Source: Salinispora tropica CNB-440
Lineage (GTDB): Bacteria; Actinomycetota; Actinomycetes; Mycobacteriales; Micromonosporaceae
NCBI RefSeq assembly: GCF_000016425.1
Contig: NC_009380.1
Span: 186,001-250,000, forward strand
Reading direction: 5' to 3'
DNA: 64,000 nucleotides
In this document: piece by piece, positions 16,354-31,700 of the stretch
Layout: each line of letters starts with the position of its first letter
How positions within the stretch are numbered: position 1 is the first letter of the stretch
Program-made: the position numbers and the translations under genes
The notes under the pieces: model-generated
What the model was told of the DNA's origin: nothing
Seen by the model: only the letters and a program-made list of their open reading frames with translations
Database searches by the model: none

Positions 16354-16437
16354 AGTAAGAGTGCCTGGCGCGAGAGTGGCAGGTGGAGCGGTTGCCTCCG
16401 GTGGGGCCCTGTTGTGGGGTTCTGGCTGGTGTGTGGT

Positions 16438-16458
16438 TGTTCTTTGAGAACTCAACAG
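16438..16458 (+). promoter_or_regulatory. boxA-like antitermination element in the rRNA leader
   Basis: TGTTCTTTGAGAACTCAACA matches the conserved rRNA leader element of actinobacteria, in which a boxA-like TGTTCTTTGAGAA recruits Nus factors. A similar element reappears in the 16S-23S spacer near 18466. Confidence 0.65.
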
Positions 16459-16575
16459 GGTGTTTGGAAAGCCAGTGCCGTTTTTGGTCTGGGTTGGCCT
16501 GCTGTGTGTTGGTGGGTTGGTTTGGACTTGAATTTGGCAGCAAATTTTTGTTTGTTGCTGGGATGTTCTTCAAGT

Positions 16576-21613
<5,038 letters not shown>

Positions 21614-21695
21614 GAAGCTGCTACGCGTCCACTGTGTAACTCTTGGCAAGCAAACATGTCCCGTGGTGTTGGGTGTGTTTGATATGTCGATAAGT

Positions 21696-21813
21696 GTTAC
21701 GGCGGTCATGGCGGAGGGGAAACGCCCGGTTACATTCCGAACCCGGAAGCTAAGCCCTCCAGCGCCGATGGTACTGCACTCGGGAGGGTGTGGGAGAGTA
21801 GGACACCGCCGGG
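21696..21813 (+). rRNA. rrf: 5S ribosomal RNA
   Basis: About 118 bases with the core GGGGAAACGCCCGGTTACAT and CCGAACCCGGAAGCTAAG; the ends GTTACGGCGGTC and GACACCGCCGGGC pair as the terminal stem. It follows the 23S by about 80 bases and ends the operon. Confidence 0.97.
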
Positions 21814-21825
21814 CAAAACGTTCAA

Positions 21826-21860
21826 GTTGAGGGCCGACCCTACCCGGGTCGGCCCTCAAC
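21826..21860 (+). terminator. rRNA operon terminator
   Basis: A perfect 15-bp inverted repeat (GTTGAGGGCCGACCC at 21826-21840 and its complement at 21846-21860) with a 5-base loop directly after the 5S gene. This is a strong intrinsic terminator with only a weak T tract. Confidence 0.9.
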
Positions 21861-22243
21861 GCATTATCAGCCCACTACTCATCCCGCCGCCTAAAGCGAA
21901 CAACGGTTCCTACCCTGGCGGCCGTGGGATGCCGACGAGTGTGTAGGCGAGCTTCTTCTGAGCCACCCCGGCACCGAATTCACGGTCCTCCACCGGAAGC
22001 TGCACAGGAGCGGGCGGGCGACGCAGGTTGACCGGGGCGGCTGCTGTCAACGCTGGTCCATGAGCTCCGACGGTCGGCCTTGCCGAGTACACGCAGTGAG
22101 ACAGACCGGGACGCCGGGGCATCCGACTTCGGTTTTACCGGAGACTGATGGGGAATCGCCGTACCGCGACAGGCTGGAACCGAGCGAGATTACCTGACCC
22201 GGACACGGGCGTGGAGTCCGAACGGCGAGTCTGAAGGAGCCCC
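21861..22243. other. gap between rRNA terminator and ADH genes; possible gene remnant
   Basis: I see no convincing gene here. A minus-strand frame at 21910-22122 (70 codons) ends with a protein-like stretch (VEDREFGAGVAQKKLAYTL, then VGIPRPPG), but it has no good start and I do not recognise it; it may be a decayed 3' end. The last 60 bases must hold the promoter of the first alcohol dehydrogenase, whose ribosome site AAGGAG is at 22233-22238. Confidence 0.3.
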
Positions 22244-23260
22244 ATGCGAGCGATCATGCTGTATGGCGCCTGGGACGTACAGGTGGAAGACGTGCCCGAT
22301 CCGGTGCTCGAGGAGCCGACCGACGCGATCGTGCGGGTTCTCCAGGCCAGCATCGGTGGGACCGACCTCTATCTCTACCACACCATGCCCAGGACCGGGC
22401 CGGGGACGCCGATGGGGCGCGAGTTTCTCGGCGTCGTTGAGGAACTTGGTTCCGAGGTACGCGGCATGAAGAAGGGTGACCTGGTGGTGGCCCCGTTCAC
22501 CTATCAGGACAACACGTGCGACTTCTGCCGTGAAGGCCTGCAGACGTCCTGTCGCCACGGCGGGTTCTTCAACACCGCTCAGGCGGAACTCATCCGCGTT
22601 CCCCAGGCCACCGGCACGCTCATCACGCTGCCGGTAGGCGAGGATTCAGCCCTGCTGCCCTCACTACTGACCCTCGCCGACGCCTACAGCACCGGCTACT
22701 ACGCGGCCAAGCAAGCGAACGTCAACCCGGATACGACGGTCACCGTGATTGGTGACGGGGCGGTGGGACTTCTGGCGGTGCTGTCGGCCTCGCGACTCGG
22801 CGCGAAACGGATCATCCTTAAGGTTCGCCACGAGACCCGCACCGAACTTGGCAACGAGTTCGGTGCCACCGCGGTCGTCGCCGAACACGGTGCGGACGGG
22901 GTCGCCAGGGTTCGTGAGCTGACCGACGGCGACGGCACCCATGTCGTGCTCGAGGCGGTCGGCTACCGGGAGTCCTTTGATCAGGCGCTCGGCATGGTCC
23001 GCCCCGGGGGAGTGATCAGCCGAGTCGGAGTGCAGTACGACGAGGCGGAGATCGGCTGGGGTGTGTTCGGCCGCAACATCACTCTCACCGGTGGTCCGGC
23101 CCCGGTGCAGGCCATCGTCGACGAGCTACTGCCCGGCATACTCGACGGCGCCGTCGAGCCCGGCAAGGTGTTCGACCACACCGTCGGCCTTGACGAGGTG
23201 CCCGACGGATACCAGGCGATGTCCCGACGCGAGGTTCTCAAGGTTCTCATCCGTCCCTGA
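22244..23260 (+). CDS. MDR-family zinc-type alcohol dehydrogenase homologue lacking catalytic zinc ligands
   Basis: 338 residues starting at the ATG at 22244 behind AAGGAG. It has the GroES-like N-terminal domain and a Rossmann domain with GDGAVGLLAV (about residues 168-177). The structural-zinc lobe keeps NTCDFCREGLQTSC. The catalytic Cys expected at residue 38 is Gly (SIGGTD), and the His of the GHE motif is Arg at residue 59 (GREF). In the paralogue just downstream these positions are Cys38 and His59. The protein may therefore not use a catalytic zinc and may act as a zinc-independent reductase or a non-enzymatic protein. NAD(P) binding looks intact. Confidence 0.88.
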   Translation: MRAIMLYGAWDVQVEDVPDPVLEEPTDAIVRVLQASIGGTDLYLYHTMPRTGPGTPMGREFLGVVEELGSEVRGMKKGDLVVAPFTYQDNTCDFCREGLQTSCRHGGFFNTAQAELIRVPQATGTLITLPVGEDSALLPSLLTLADAYSTGYYAAKQANVNPDTTVTVIGDGAVGLLAVLSASRLGAKRIILKVRHETRTELGNEFGATAVVAEHGADGVARVRELTDGDGTHVVLEAVGYRESFDQALGMVRPGGVISRVGVQYDEAEIGWGVFGRNITLTGGPAPVQAIVDELLPGILDGAVEPGKVFDHTVGLDEVPDGYQAMSRREVLKVLIRP

Positions 23261-23435
23261 CGACCACCGGGATTCACCGGTGGATTCCCACGGCAGGGCC
23301 GCGAACGTTACCGCTACGGCCTGGTAGCGCGGCACCTGGCCGGCGGCGAAGCCGTTCAGCGCGGCGACCCAATCCACAAACGCAACGCCGGCTACCGCCG
23401 CAGGTACCGCTCTATGTTTGGTTTGAGGAGCTCTC

Positions 23436-24458
23436 ATGCGTGCCACCGTTCTGCACGGCCCCGGTGACATCCGGCTCGAGCAACGGCCGGATCCGACGAT
23501 TACCGCACCCACCGACGCGGTAGTCCGTATCGCCGCTTCCTGCGTCTGCGGATCGGACCTATGGCCCTACCGCGGCATTGAGTCGATCAGCCAGCCGATC
23601 CCGATGGGCCACGAGTATGTCGGAGTCGTTGATGCCGTCGGTAGTGACGTGCGGAAGATCAAGCCGGGCCAGTTCGTCGTCGGCTCGTTCTTTGCGTCCG
23701 ACAACACCTGTGAGATCTGCCGGGCTGGCTACCAGTCGAGCTGTCTCCAGCGGGAGTACATGGGCAATCTCGGCGCCCAGGCCGAACTGCTGCGTGTCCC
23801 GCTCGCCGACGGCACTCTCGTCGCAACCCCCGAGGTCCCAGACGAAGACCTCATTCCGAGTCTCCTCATGGCCTCCGATGTGCTCGGCACCGGTTGGTTT
23901 GGTGCCGCTTCCGCCGACATCCGGCCGGGCAAGAGCGTCGTCGTGGTCGGTGACGGTGCCGTCGGCCTGTTCGCGGTCCTCGCCGCACGGAGGTTCGGAG
24001 CGGAGCGGATCATCGTCATGAGCCGGCACGCCGACCGGCAGAAGCTAGCACTTGCCCACGGCGCCACCGAGGTCGTCACCGAACGCGGTGACGACGGCGT
24101 CGCCCGGATCAGGGATCTGACCGACGGACTCGGTGTGCACAGTGCCGTCGAGGCCGTCGGCACCCAGGAGTCGATGCTGCAGGCCATCCGCTCAACCCGC
24201 CCCAGCGGACACGTCGGCTTCGTCGGTGCCCCCCACGGGGTGACCCTGTCTGGGCACGAACTGTTTTACTCCCACGTGCACCTGCATGGCGGCCCGGCCC
24301 CGGTTCGCCGGTTCCTGCCCGAACTCATCGACCTCATCTTCAGTCGGAGTATCGACCCAAGCAAGATTGTTGACCTCACCCTGCCCCTCGACCAGGTCGC
24401 CGAGGCCTATTCGGCGATGCACGAACGACGCGCCGTGAAGGCCGTACTGCTGCCATAG
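23436..24458 (+). CDS. zinc-dependent MDR alcohol dehydrogenase
   Basis: 340 residues. Catalytic zinc ligands are visible as Cys38 (CVCGSD) and His59-Glu60 (GHEY). The structural-zinc segment is DNTCEICRAGYQSSC, and the cofactor-binding motif GDGAVGLFAV is near residue 170. GHELFYSHVHLHGGPAPVR in the C-terminal half resembles threonine dehydrogenase-like and glutathione-independent dehydrogenase branches; the substrate is unknown. It shares clear end-to-end similarity with the preceding gene (the same PxPTDAxVR and GDDGVARIRDLTDG-like stretches), so the pair arose by duplication. The 175-base gap between them suggests a separate or weaker promoter. Confidence 0.93.
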   Translation: MRATVLHGPGDIRLEQRPDPTITAPTDAVVRIAASCVCGSDLWPYRGIESISQPIPMGHEYVGVVDAVGSDVRKIKPGQFVVGSFFASDNTCEICRAGYQSSCLQREYMGNLGAQAELLRVPLADGTLVATPEVPDEDLIPSLLMASDVLGTGWFGAASADIRPGKSVVVVGDGAVGLFAVLAARRFGAERIIVMSRHADRQKLALAHGATEVVTERGDDGVARIRDLTDGLGVHSAVEAVGTQESMLQAIRSTRPSGHVGFVGAPHGVTLSGHELFYSHVHLHGGPAPVRRFLPELIDLIFSRSIDPSKIVDLTLPLDQVAEAYSAMHERRAVKAVLLP

Positions 24459-24542
24459 GGCGGGGTGAGAACCGCGCCGACGCTTGGATCTCAGTGATCA
24501 GGAGCATGAGCAGGGCCCTGTCGGTTCGGGCGGGTGCGGGGC

Positions 24543-26363
24543 TCAGGAGGGCTTTGGGCCGCAGATGAAGCGTGGCTCCGCGGCGTAGCGCCAACTGAAC
24601 TTCTCCCGCTTTACCTCCTTACCGTCCTTGTAGAACACTCGGTAGGCGCTCTGGCTGAACCCATCGCTGCCGCTGGCGGCGATGCAGTTCGGGCCTGGCT
24701 CCAGATGGACGGTCTTTGGCTTGGTGATGTTTTTACGGGGGCCGTATTCCGTCTTTACCTTATCCCAGATCTTCGTACTCCAGATCGAAACGGTGATCTT
24801 GTTCGACGTGTACGAGGTATCGATCAAGAGTCCGTACTCGGTGTTGTTGCGGAATTTGAAGTCGAGCTCCGGGTAGAAGATTGTGGACTCGATGACCGCC
24901 GGGTAGCGGCTGAAATAGTACGAGTGTGGCTTGTGCTCGACGTCCTCGAGCCCCGCATAGTAGGTGGCGTTGAACAGCGTCGTGGTGAACTGCGAGACAC
25001 CGCCCCCGACGCCCGGTACGAGCTTGCCGTTGAGAATGACCGGAGCGTCCTTGTAGCCCTTTGCGTAGTTTCGGTCGCCGGTGTGCCCGTTCAGGGAGAA
25101 CGTCTCGCCGGGTAGCACCAGCGTATTGTCAACGTCTTTGGCGGCGGTGATGATGTTCTGGCTGCGCGGCGAGGAGAGTCCGCCGGAGAACTGGGTGGTG
25201 AAGGTCGACACCTGCTCCCTGATACCCAGACCCGCCAGCTTCTCCGTGGTGAGCTCCGGCTTCGCCGTCGTGAGCGTGCCGGTCACCCGGCGGTCGTCCG
25301 ACTGCGGTAGGACCGCGAGCAGGGCCTCACCAAGGCTGCTGGTGTCCAGCTTCTTCCCGTCCCGGCTTTCGATGATCTTTGGCTTGCCGTCGGTGAGCGT
25401 CATCCGAGCGTTTTTCGGGGTCACCTCGACCTTGGCCAGGTCGTCGCCGAGCGCGGTGCGCAGCTTCTCGACATCGACTTTCGCCGACAACGCGCCGGCA
25501 TCGTCGGCGGTGAACACCAGACTCTTTGCGATCGCCGCCGGCGGAATGCTCATCGAGCCCTGGTCCGTCGTCAGGGTCACCGGGGCCGCGACGGCCGGCC
25601 TCGCCAGCTCGGCCACCATCTGGTCGACCTCCTCGGCGGTGGTGACCGGGTGTATCTGGGCCAGTGGGACGGTGACTGGCTCACCGCTCAGCCAGCCCTC
25701 CCGCACCGCCTGCGCGGAGCGCTCGGGGTCGAGCTCCAGGCTTGGCTTCGGGTGAGTTGCCTTCGGGGTGAGGCCGCTCCAGGTGATCGCCGGCATGGTC
25801 ATCGTGCGGCCGTCGTCCCCCAGGACCTTCTTGAGTGCCGCGTCGAGCTGGTCCACGTCCACCGTCACCACCGGTGGCACGGTGCGGGAGCCGACGAGTC
25901 GTTCGAAGACGTGCGCCTCCACCTGCATGGCGGCCGCCACGGTGGCCTCCACGTCAACCCGGAGACCCACCTCGGCCGGCACCAGTTCCGCCGTGTTGTC
26001 GCCGACGACCACCGGCAGGGGTGCGTTCAGCTCGGCGGCCTGTCGCTCCACCGCGGCGCGCAGCTCCTCGACGGCCGCTGCCTGGCTGTAGCCGCTGAGC
26101 TCCGTGCCGAGGACCGTCGTTCCACGGGGTACGTCACCGGCGTACGCGTAGGCACCGATGCCGACTGCGGAGGCGAGTACAGCGGTGGTGACCCCGGCGG
26201 CGAGCAGCCAGGTGCGGCGGGACCACTTCCCGCCAGGTGGAAAGGACCACTTTCCACCCCGTTTGGTGGGTTTCTCCGCCTCCTCAACAGGCCACTGCAC
26301 CGCGGTTACCTGCACGGTGGGCCGGTCGTCGGCGGGCGGAACCTTGTCGCCGTACAGGGTCAC
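24543..26363 (-). CDS. VanW-family peptidoglycan-associated membrane protein
   Basis: 606 residues from the GTG at 26363, whose GAGG lies 5 bases upstream; a GTG two codons earlier at 26369 is also in frame. A cytoplasmic N-terminus of about 50 residues with basic repeats (KRGGKWSFPPGGKWS) precedes one membrane helix (about 52-75). Two peptidoglycan-binding (PG_binding_4-like) regions span about 110-370. The VanW domain follows, with GVGGGVSQFTTTLFNATYYAG and the segment HKPHSYYFSRYPAVIE (about 440-500). The C-terminal domain resembles G5. Such proteins are extracytoplasmic and associated with the wall; the biochemical role is unsettled. Confidence 0.9.
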   Translation of the reverse strand: MTLYGDKVPPADDRPTVQVTAVQWPVEEAEKPTKRGGKWSFPPGGKWSRRTWLLAAGVTTAVLASAVGIGAYAYAGDVPRGTTVLGTELSGYSQAAAVEELRAAVERQAAELNAPLPVVVGDNTAELVPAEVGLRVDVEATVAAAMQVEAHVFERLVGSRTVPPVVTVDVDQLDAALKKVLGDDGRTMTMPAITWSGLTPKATHPKPSLELDPERSAQAVREGWLSGEPVTVPLAQIHPVTTAEEVDQMVAELARPAVAAPVTLTTDQGSMSIPPAAIAKSLVFTADDAGALSAKVDVEKLRTALGDDLAKVEVTPKNARMTLTDGKPKIIESRDGKKLDTSSLGEALLAVLPQSDDRRVTGTLTTAKPELTTEKLAGLGIREQVSTFTTQFSGGLSSPRSQNIITAAKDVDNTLVLPGETFSLNGHTGDRNYAKGYKDAPVILNGKLVPGVGGGVSQFTTTLFNATYYAGLEDVEHKPHSYYFSRYPAVIESTIFYPELDFKFRNNTEYGLLIDTSYTSNKITVSIWSTKIWDKVKTEYGPRKNITKPKTVHLEPGPNCIAASGSDGFSQSAYRVFYKDGKEVKREKFSWRYAAEPRFICGPKPS

Positions 26364-26520
26364 AGTCACCTCGATCAGGGGCGTCGCACCCGGGCGGTTG
26401 TCACACCCGGAAGGAAACTACGGTAACCAACATGTGCGCGTGGCGGCAGGTCGCGTCTTGCGTCGCGTGTCGCCTCCCCCGATCCTCGCGTGTCGGTGTT
26501 GGCGTGCGACGGTGGGGTCC

Positions 26521-27462
26521 ATGCGGGAGGACGACGTGGCTCTGGCGTACGGCGGTGGTTGGGTGGACCGGGCCGGTGCCCTCCGTGCCGATCCGGATCG
26601 GCTGGCGACGCTGCTGGGCGCTGTAGACACCAGAGTGCTGCCGCTGTGGCAGGACCGCTGCCTGGTCAACGGGACGGCGCCGGTTCGGCTGAGCGGCGAA
26701 GCGGCGGCGAGGGCGCACGTCGCCGCGCGGGAAACGGTATTCCTCGGGTTCGCGGCGGGGCGGGCAGTCTTCGCGGTGGACCTCTCCGAGCTCGCTGAGG
26801 ATGCCGCTCTGGCGGCTGTCGGGGCGACTCGGGTGGTGGATGTGCGCGGGCTCGTCGGGCCGCTCAGCCCGGCCGAGGCGGCTATCCAGGCGTACGCGCG
26901 CGGTCTGCTGCACTGGCACCGGCAGCAGCGGTACTGCGGCACCTGCGGGGGGTCGACCAGCGTCCAGGACGCCGGGCACGCCCGGCGGTGCGCGGATCCC
27001 ACCTGTGCCCGACTGTACTTCCCCCGGATCGAGCCCGCCATCATTGTGCTGGTGGAGACAGCGGGCTCGCCCGGGCGTTGCCTGTTGGCCCGGCACGCCG
27101 GGGCGGCCGAGGGTGCGTTCTCGACCCTCGCCGGCTTCGTCGAGGTGGGGGAGACGCTGGAAGACGCGGTCCGGCGGGAGGTAGCCGAAGAAGCGGGGGT
27201 GGTGGTGACCGACGTGGCGTACCAGGGGTCGCAGGCCTGGCCGTTCCCGGCGGGGCTGATGGTGGGCTTTCGGGCCACCGCCGTATCCGACGAGATCCGG
27301 GTGGACGGGGTCGAGCTGCTGGAGGCACGCTGGTTCACCCGCGCCGAGCTGCGCCAACGGGCTGCGGTAGGCCACCCACTCGGTCGGCTGGACTCGATCG
27401 GTCACCACCTGCTCAGCAGCTGGCTGGCCGAGGACGAAGCAGCCGCGTCAGCTCCCCGCTGA
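26521..27462 (+). CDS. nudC: NADH pyrophosphatase, Nudix family
   Basis: 313 residues from the ATG at 26521; the open frame extends upstream but without conservation. A zinc ribbon YCGTCGG and CADPTC (about residues 139-161) precedes the Nudix domain. The Nudix box is GFVEVGETLEDAVRREVAEE (about 202-221) followed by AGV. The diagnostic NADH-pyrophosphatase motif SQAWPFPAGLMVGF (canonical SQPWPFP) follows. The enzyme hydrolyses NAD(H) and can remove NAD caps from RNA in other bacteria. Its 3' end overlaps the convergent flippase gene by 15 bases. Confidence 0.93.
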   Translation: MREDDVALAYGGGWVDRAGALRADPDRLATLLGAVDTRVLPLWQDRCLVNGTAPVRLSGEAAARAHVAARETVFLGFAAGRAVFAVDLSELAEDAALAAVGATRVVDVRGLVGPLSPAEAAIQAYARGLLHWHRQQRYCGTCGGSTSVQDAGHARRCADPTCARLYFPRIEPAIIVLVETAGSPGRCLLARHAGAAEGAFSTLAGFVEVGETLEDAVRREVAEEAGVVVTDVAYQGSQAWPFPAGLMVGFRATAVSDEIRVDGVELLEARWFTRAELRQRAAVGHPLGRLDSIGHHLLSSWLAEDEAAASAPR

Positions 27463-28719
27463 CGCCCTCCGCGGCGCCGGAACCAGCCTGTCGACGCGCG
27501 CTGGTGTCGACATCCACGTTCGGAGCGTCATGGCCAGGGTCGTGACCACGGCAGCTCCCAGGGCGAGCCAGAGCAGCCCGGAGACGGTCCGCGGCGTGGT
27601 CCACAGCGCGACCGTCGTCAGCAGGGCGCTGCCCACCCACAGCGGCGCGGCGGGCCAACGGACGCCGGTGGCGACCGCCGCGTTCAGTAGGACGAAGACG
27701 ACGGCGTAGAGCGCCCCGACGGCGGCGAAGAGCGGCGCGAACGGGCCCAGGTGGGTGTAGTCCGGGCCGCCGACGAGGTGGAAGGCCAGGGTGCCGGCGA
27801 ACGTCGAGCCGAGAATCAGCAGTACGCCGCAGCCGGCGGTCACGGCGAGTGCGACGGCCCGGCTGAACCGATCGTCGCGGGCCAGCCGGGGCAAGGCGAG
27901 TACGGTGGCGACCTGCGGTGCCCACAGCGCGCCCTTGGTCAGCACCGTCCCCACCGCGTACCCGCCGGAGTCGTCGGCCGGCAGTAGTTGACGGGCGAGG
28001 AAGAGGTCCACGTACGAGACGACAAGCATGGCGAGCATCGCGGCGCAGCCGGTCAGGATCTGGCCGGCATCCAGCGGTGGCGCCGTGGCGGGGGCCGCCG
28101 GGGCGGCGGGCCGGGCCAGTGCGGCGAGCCCGACCGGGGTGAGCGCGGCGGTGCCGGCACCGAGCAGCAGAGATCCGGTCAGGCCGGCGTCCAGCAGCAG
28201 ACCAACCAGCACTCCTCCGTACCGACCGGTGGCCAGCAGCCCCATGCCGATGGCCAGTCGAACGAACCGTTGCCCGCCCTGGAGTTCTCCCAACGTCCGG
28301 CAGGAGAGCACGATCGCGGCCGTGGTGATCGCGGAGAGGACGAGGGCTTCGGCCGGAAGACGCAAGCTCGTGACGAGTAGCGGGCTGGCGAGGATCAGGG
28401 CGGATGCGCAGAGCGCGGCGGTCAACAGGGCCGCCCGGCGGGTCTGGGTGTGACCGTGCTTCGCGTGGTGCACGGCGACGGCGAGCTGTAGGCCGAACCC
28501 CGGCACGCTCGCGATGGCGATCAGGCCGAGCGTGGTGGCGAGCGCGCTGAGGTCGGCGGAGCCGAGCTGGCGGGCGGCCAGCACCGGGACCAGATAGGCG
28601 AGGCCGTTGGCCAGCAGCCCCGCGGCGGTCACGGCCAGGCCGGCGGTGCCGAGTGCCCGGGCGCCGGTGCTTGGGGAAGGCGTCCCCGAGCCGTCCACAT
28701 CGTCGGTTCGCCGGATCAC
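27448..28719 (-). CDS. polytopic membrane protein, oligosaccharide flippase-like (MATE/MOP)
   Basis: 423 residues from the GTG at 28719, which overlaps the stop of the upstream arabinofuranosyltransferase gene by 4 nt; the frame is open further upstream but only inside that gene. It has about 12 hydrophobic helices, with GLLANGLAYLVPVLAARQLG near the N-terminus typical of Wzx/MurJ-like proteins. By coupling to the arabinosyltransferase gene it may move a lipid-linked glycan across the membrane. That role is inferred from family resemblance and position. Confidence 0.78.
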   Translation of the reverse strand: MIRRTDDVDGSGTPSPSTGARALGTAGLAVTAAGLLANGLAYLVPVLAARQLGSADLSALATTLGLIAIASVPGFGLQLAVAVHHAKHGHTQTRRAALLTAALCASALILASPLLVTSLRLPAEALVLSAITTAAIVLSCRTLGELQGGQRFVRLAIGMGLLATGRYGGVLVGLLLDAGLTGSLLLGAGTAALTPVGLAALARPAAPAAPATAPPLDAGQILTGCAAMLAMLVVSYVDLFLARQLLPADDSGGYAVGTVLTKGALWAPQVATVLALPRLARDDRFSRAVALAVTAGCGVLLILGSTFAGTLAFHLVGGPDYTHLGPFAPLFAAVGALYAVVFVLLNAAVATGVRWPAAPLWVGSALLTTVALWTTPRTVSGLLWLALGAAVVTTLAMTLRTWMSTPARVDRLVPAPRRASAGS

Positions 28720-31700
28720 ACGAATCCCGATGGGTCGGAGTCCCGCCAGGAGGTCGCCCCGGCGACGCCGCCCCCCGACTGCCGGGGCACATCCGCCGCG
28801 GACGGCGGCTTCGCGGGGTGCGGGGGAGCGCGGTGAACCGGCCGGTGTCGGAGGCATGTCGACAACCAGAGGCACCCGAGGGCGAGGACCATCAGGAGTT
28901 GCGGAAGCGCGGCGGTGTGCCGCTGCGTGGCCTCCAGGTACGTCCAGCCGGCGAGCAGGACGAGGGCGGCGGGGAGCCATGACTCGACGAACCGGGGGAC
29001 GAGCCGTACCCAGTGGGGGGCGGCCGACCGGGGCATGCGCAGCGAACCGGGGAGGGCGAGTAGGACTCCAGCGGCGACGAGTACGCCACCGACGAGGCCG
29101 CCGAGCAATATCAGGGCAATCGCACCGACCGCCAGCAGGGGAAGGGAGCGAGTGGCCCGGCGTCGCGCTCGCCGTGCCGGCCGCGCCGGTGCGCTGCCCC
29201 GACGTTCGGGGAGAAGCGCGAGGAGTGTGACGCCGAGGAGCAGGGCGCCTCCGGTCAGGAGCGCCACCTGGTACGGGCCGTCCGGGGTGAAGCGCAGGAC
29301 AACCTCACCGGCGGCGCCGGCGGGCAGGAGCCAGCCTTGCTGCCAGCCGTCGACGACCACGGGGCGCAGCGGCTCGCCGGCGAGCGTGGCCTGCCAGCCC
29401 CGGTTGGTGTTCTCCCGCACCGCCAGTACCCGTTCGACGGCGTGCTCAGCGACCTGTACCCGCCGCTCGGTCGCCTCCCACGCCGTGACGTCGAGGGCGC
29501 TCGGGGTCATCACGTCCGTGCGCTGCTGCGGTACGAGAGCGACCCGGGTCGGCGTGGCGAACTGGCTGGCGGCGGCGACGAGGCGGTGCTCGGCGGCGCC
29601 GAGCGGCAACTCGGTGTCGGTGCCGCACAGCTCGGCCGGCACCTCCCGCAACTCCAGGAGGTCCCGCACTGTGCCGCGTAGGGCGGTGGTCACCGTCTCC
29701 TCGCCGATCGTCAGCGTCGGGCCGGAGCCGCAGCCCAGCGTCAAGGGTGTGTCCAGGTCTGCGGGGCTGGTGGGGGCGCCTGGAAGCACGGTGATCTCAC
29801 CGACCGCGATCGGTAGGGGCTCGGGCAACCGAAGTCCGTACGGATCGATGCTGGTGGCGGAGGGCGGATCGAGGAACTGGATGGTGATCTCGTTGGTTCG
29901 CGCCGGTGGATCCAGCATTAGTACCCCGTCGTCGCGGAGCAGGCCGCCCCGGATGCCGTCGTTGGCGATCACCCGTACGCTGCCGAGCCGGGTGGCCGCG
30001 ACGGCCGGGTCAACGGCGAAGCGAAGGCCGCTGATCACCTGGGGCTTGAACCAGGTGAGGCGAAGGATCGGGGCGTCGTCGCTGATCGCCGGTGACCAGC
30101 TGGTGGCCGGGTCCCCGTCCAATACCGCTCCGGGGCGGCGACTCGGATGAGGGACGCCGGTTGACGAGGCGCTCACCTCGGGTGCGAGGCCCAACGCCTG
30201 CGCGTCGGTCACCGCCTGGTCGAGGGCCGCGTGCAGGGCGGAGCCGTCCATCGGCTGGGCCCACAGCTGCGGGTCGTAGGTCCCGGCAGCTGGCAGGGTG
30301 AGCGTACGGTCGATCGTGCGTCCGTCCTCCGAGCCGCGGATCGCGTTGGTGGAACAGCGCGGCTTCCCGTCGACCATGAAACAGGCGGGCGTCCGGGGGT
30401 CGGCGGAGACGACGACGGCCGGTGGTTGCTCGGTGGCGGGTGCGTCCGGCAGCCGGAGGGTGCGACTGGTCTGGACGCCCGGGATGCTGATTTCGGAGAT
30501 CCCCACCACCCCGCTACCGAACGGGCGGAGGGTGAAGGTGTCGTCGATGGAGATGCGGATGCGCTGGGTGGCGTGGATTCCCTCCAGTTCGAAGATCATG
30601 CGATCGCCGAAGCTCTCCACGGTCCGGCTTTCGTATCCGGCGGTGACGGTCACCGTGGTCGGCACCACGTCCGCCGTCAGGTCGAAGCTGAGCTCCACCG
30701 TGGTGATGTTGGTTGGGTTCTCCAGCCCGACTTCGATCCACTGCCGATCGCCGCGGCTGTACGGTGCGGACTGCCAGGAGGTCGTCGGGTCGCCGTCCAT
30801 CGCCGCATACGGCTGATGCTCGGAGCGGTTGCCACCGGGGATGCTGACCTGCGAGCGTGCCGTTGACGTGCGAATCGAGTTGATGCCCTCGAACTGGGCC
30901 ACGGTGGACCAGTTCTCGGCCCAATCGGGCAGGTAGTCGTGCGCGGGTGCGGACGGTGCGAGGGTCTCGTCGGCGGTGTGGGTATGTGAGGCGTTGTCCT
31001 GGGACCGGCCGAAGGAGACCTCGCGGCGCCGGAGCCCGTCGGTCATCGCGACCGGACCGGAGAGGTCGTCGGTGTCCGCGTCACCGGCCAGGACCGTGGG
31101 GGCCGGGCTCAACAGGCCCGCCGCGGCGAGGTCGAGCAGGGACTCCGGACCACCGACGACGGTGGCGACATCCTTTCGGTCGTAGGCGACAACCGGCTCC
31201 ACCCGGCGGTTGACCTGGTAGACCTCGAGTGCCCGTCCCGGCACGTCGAGCCCTTGGTCGGGAATGTCGTCCACTGCCTCCGGCCCACCCCGGATCGGGC
31301 CGAAGGTGGTGACCCGGGTCAGCCCCGGTGAGCGCTGTAGGGCCTGGCGAACCACGGCGGGGCGGGTCGTGTCGGAGCGACCGTGGTCGAGGTCGGCGCG
31401 GAACAGGACGTGGCTGACCCCGGAGCGGGCGAGGAGGTCGGCGAGGCCCGCCGAGCCGGCGCCGGAGCTGAGCGTGGCTTCGATCGCGTCCAGGAGGCGG
31501 ATGGTGGTGGGCGGGGTGAAGGGGATGGAGTTGCGGACAGCCCAGCTGCTCTCCAACAGCGGTTGGGCGATCTCGTCGGTGGTGCTGCCCCAGTCGTAGG
31601 CGGGGCGGCGTGCTCCGGGGACGACGAGCACCCGTCCCGGACCGGTGTTCGCGTCCAGCCAGTCGGCGGCGTCCTGCCAGTATGGGGGCACCTCCCGCGC

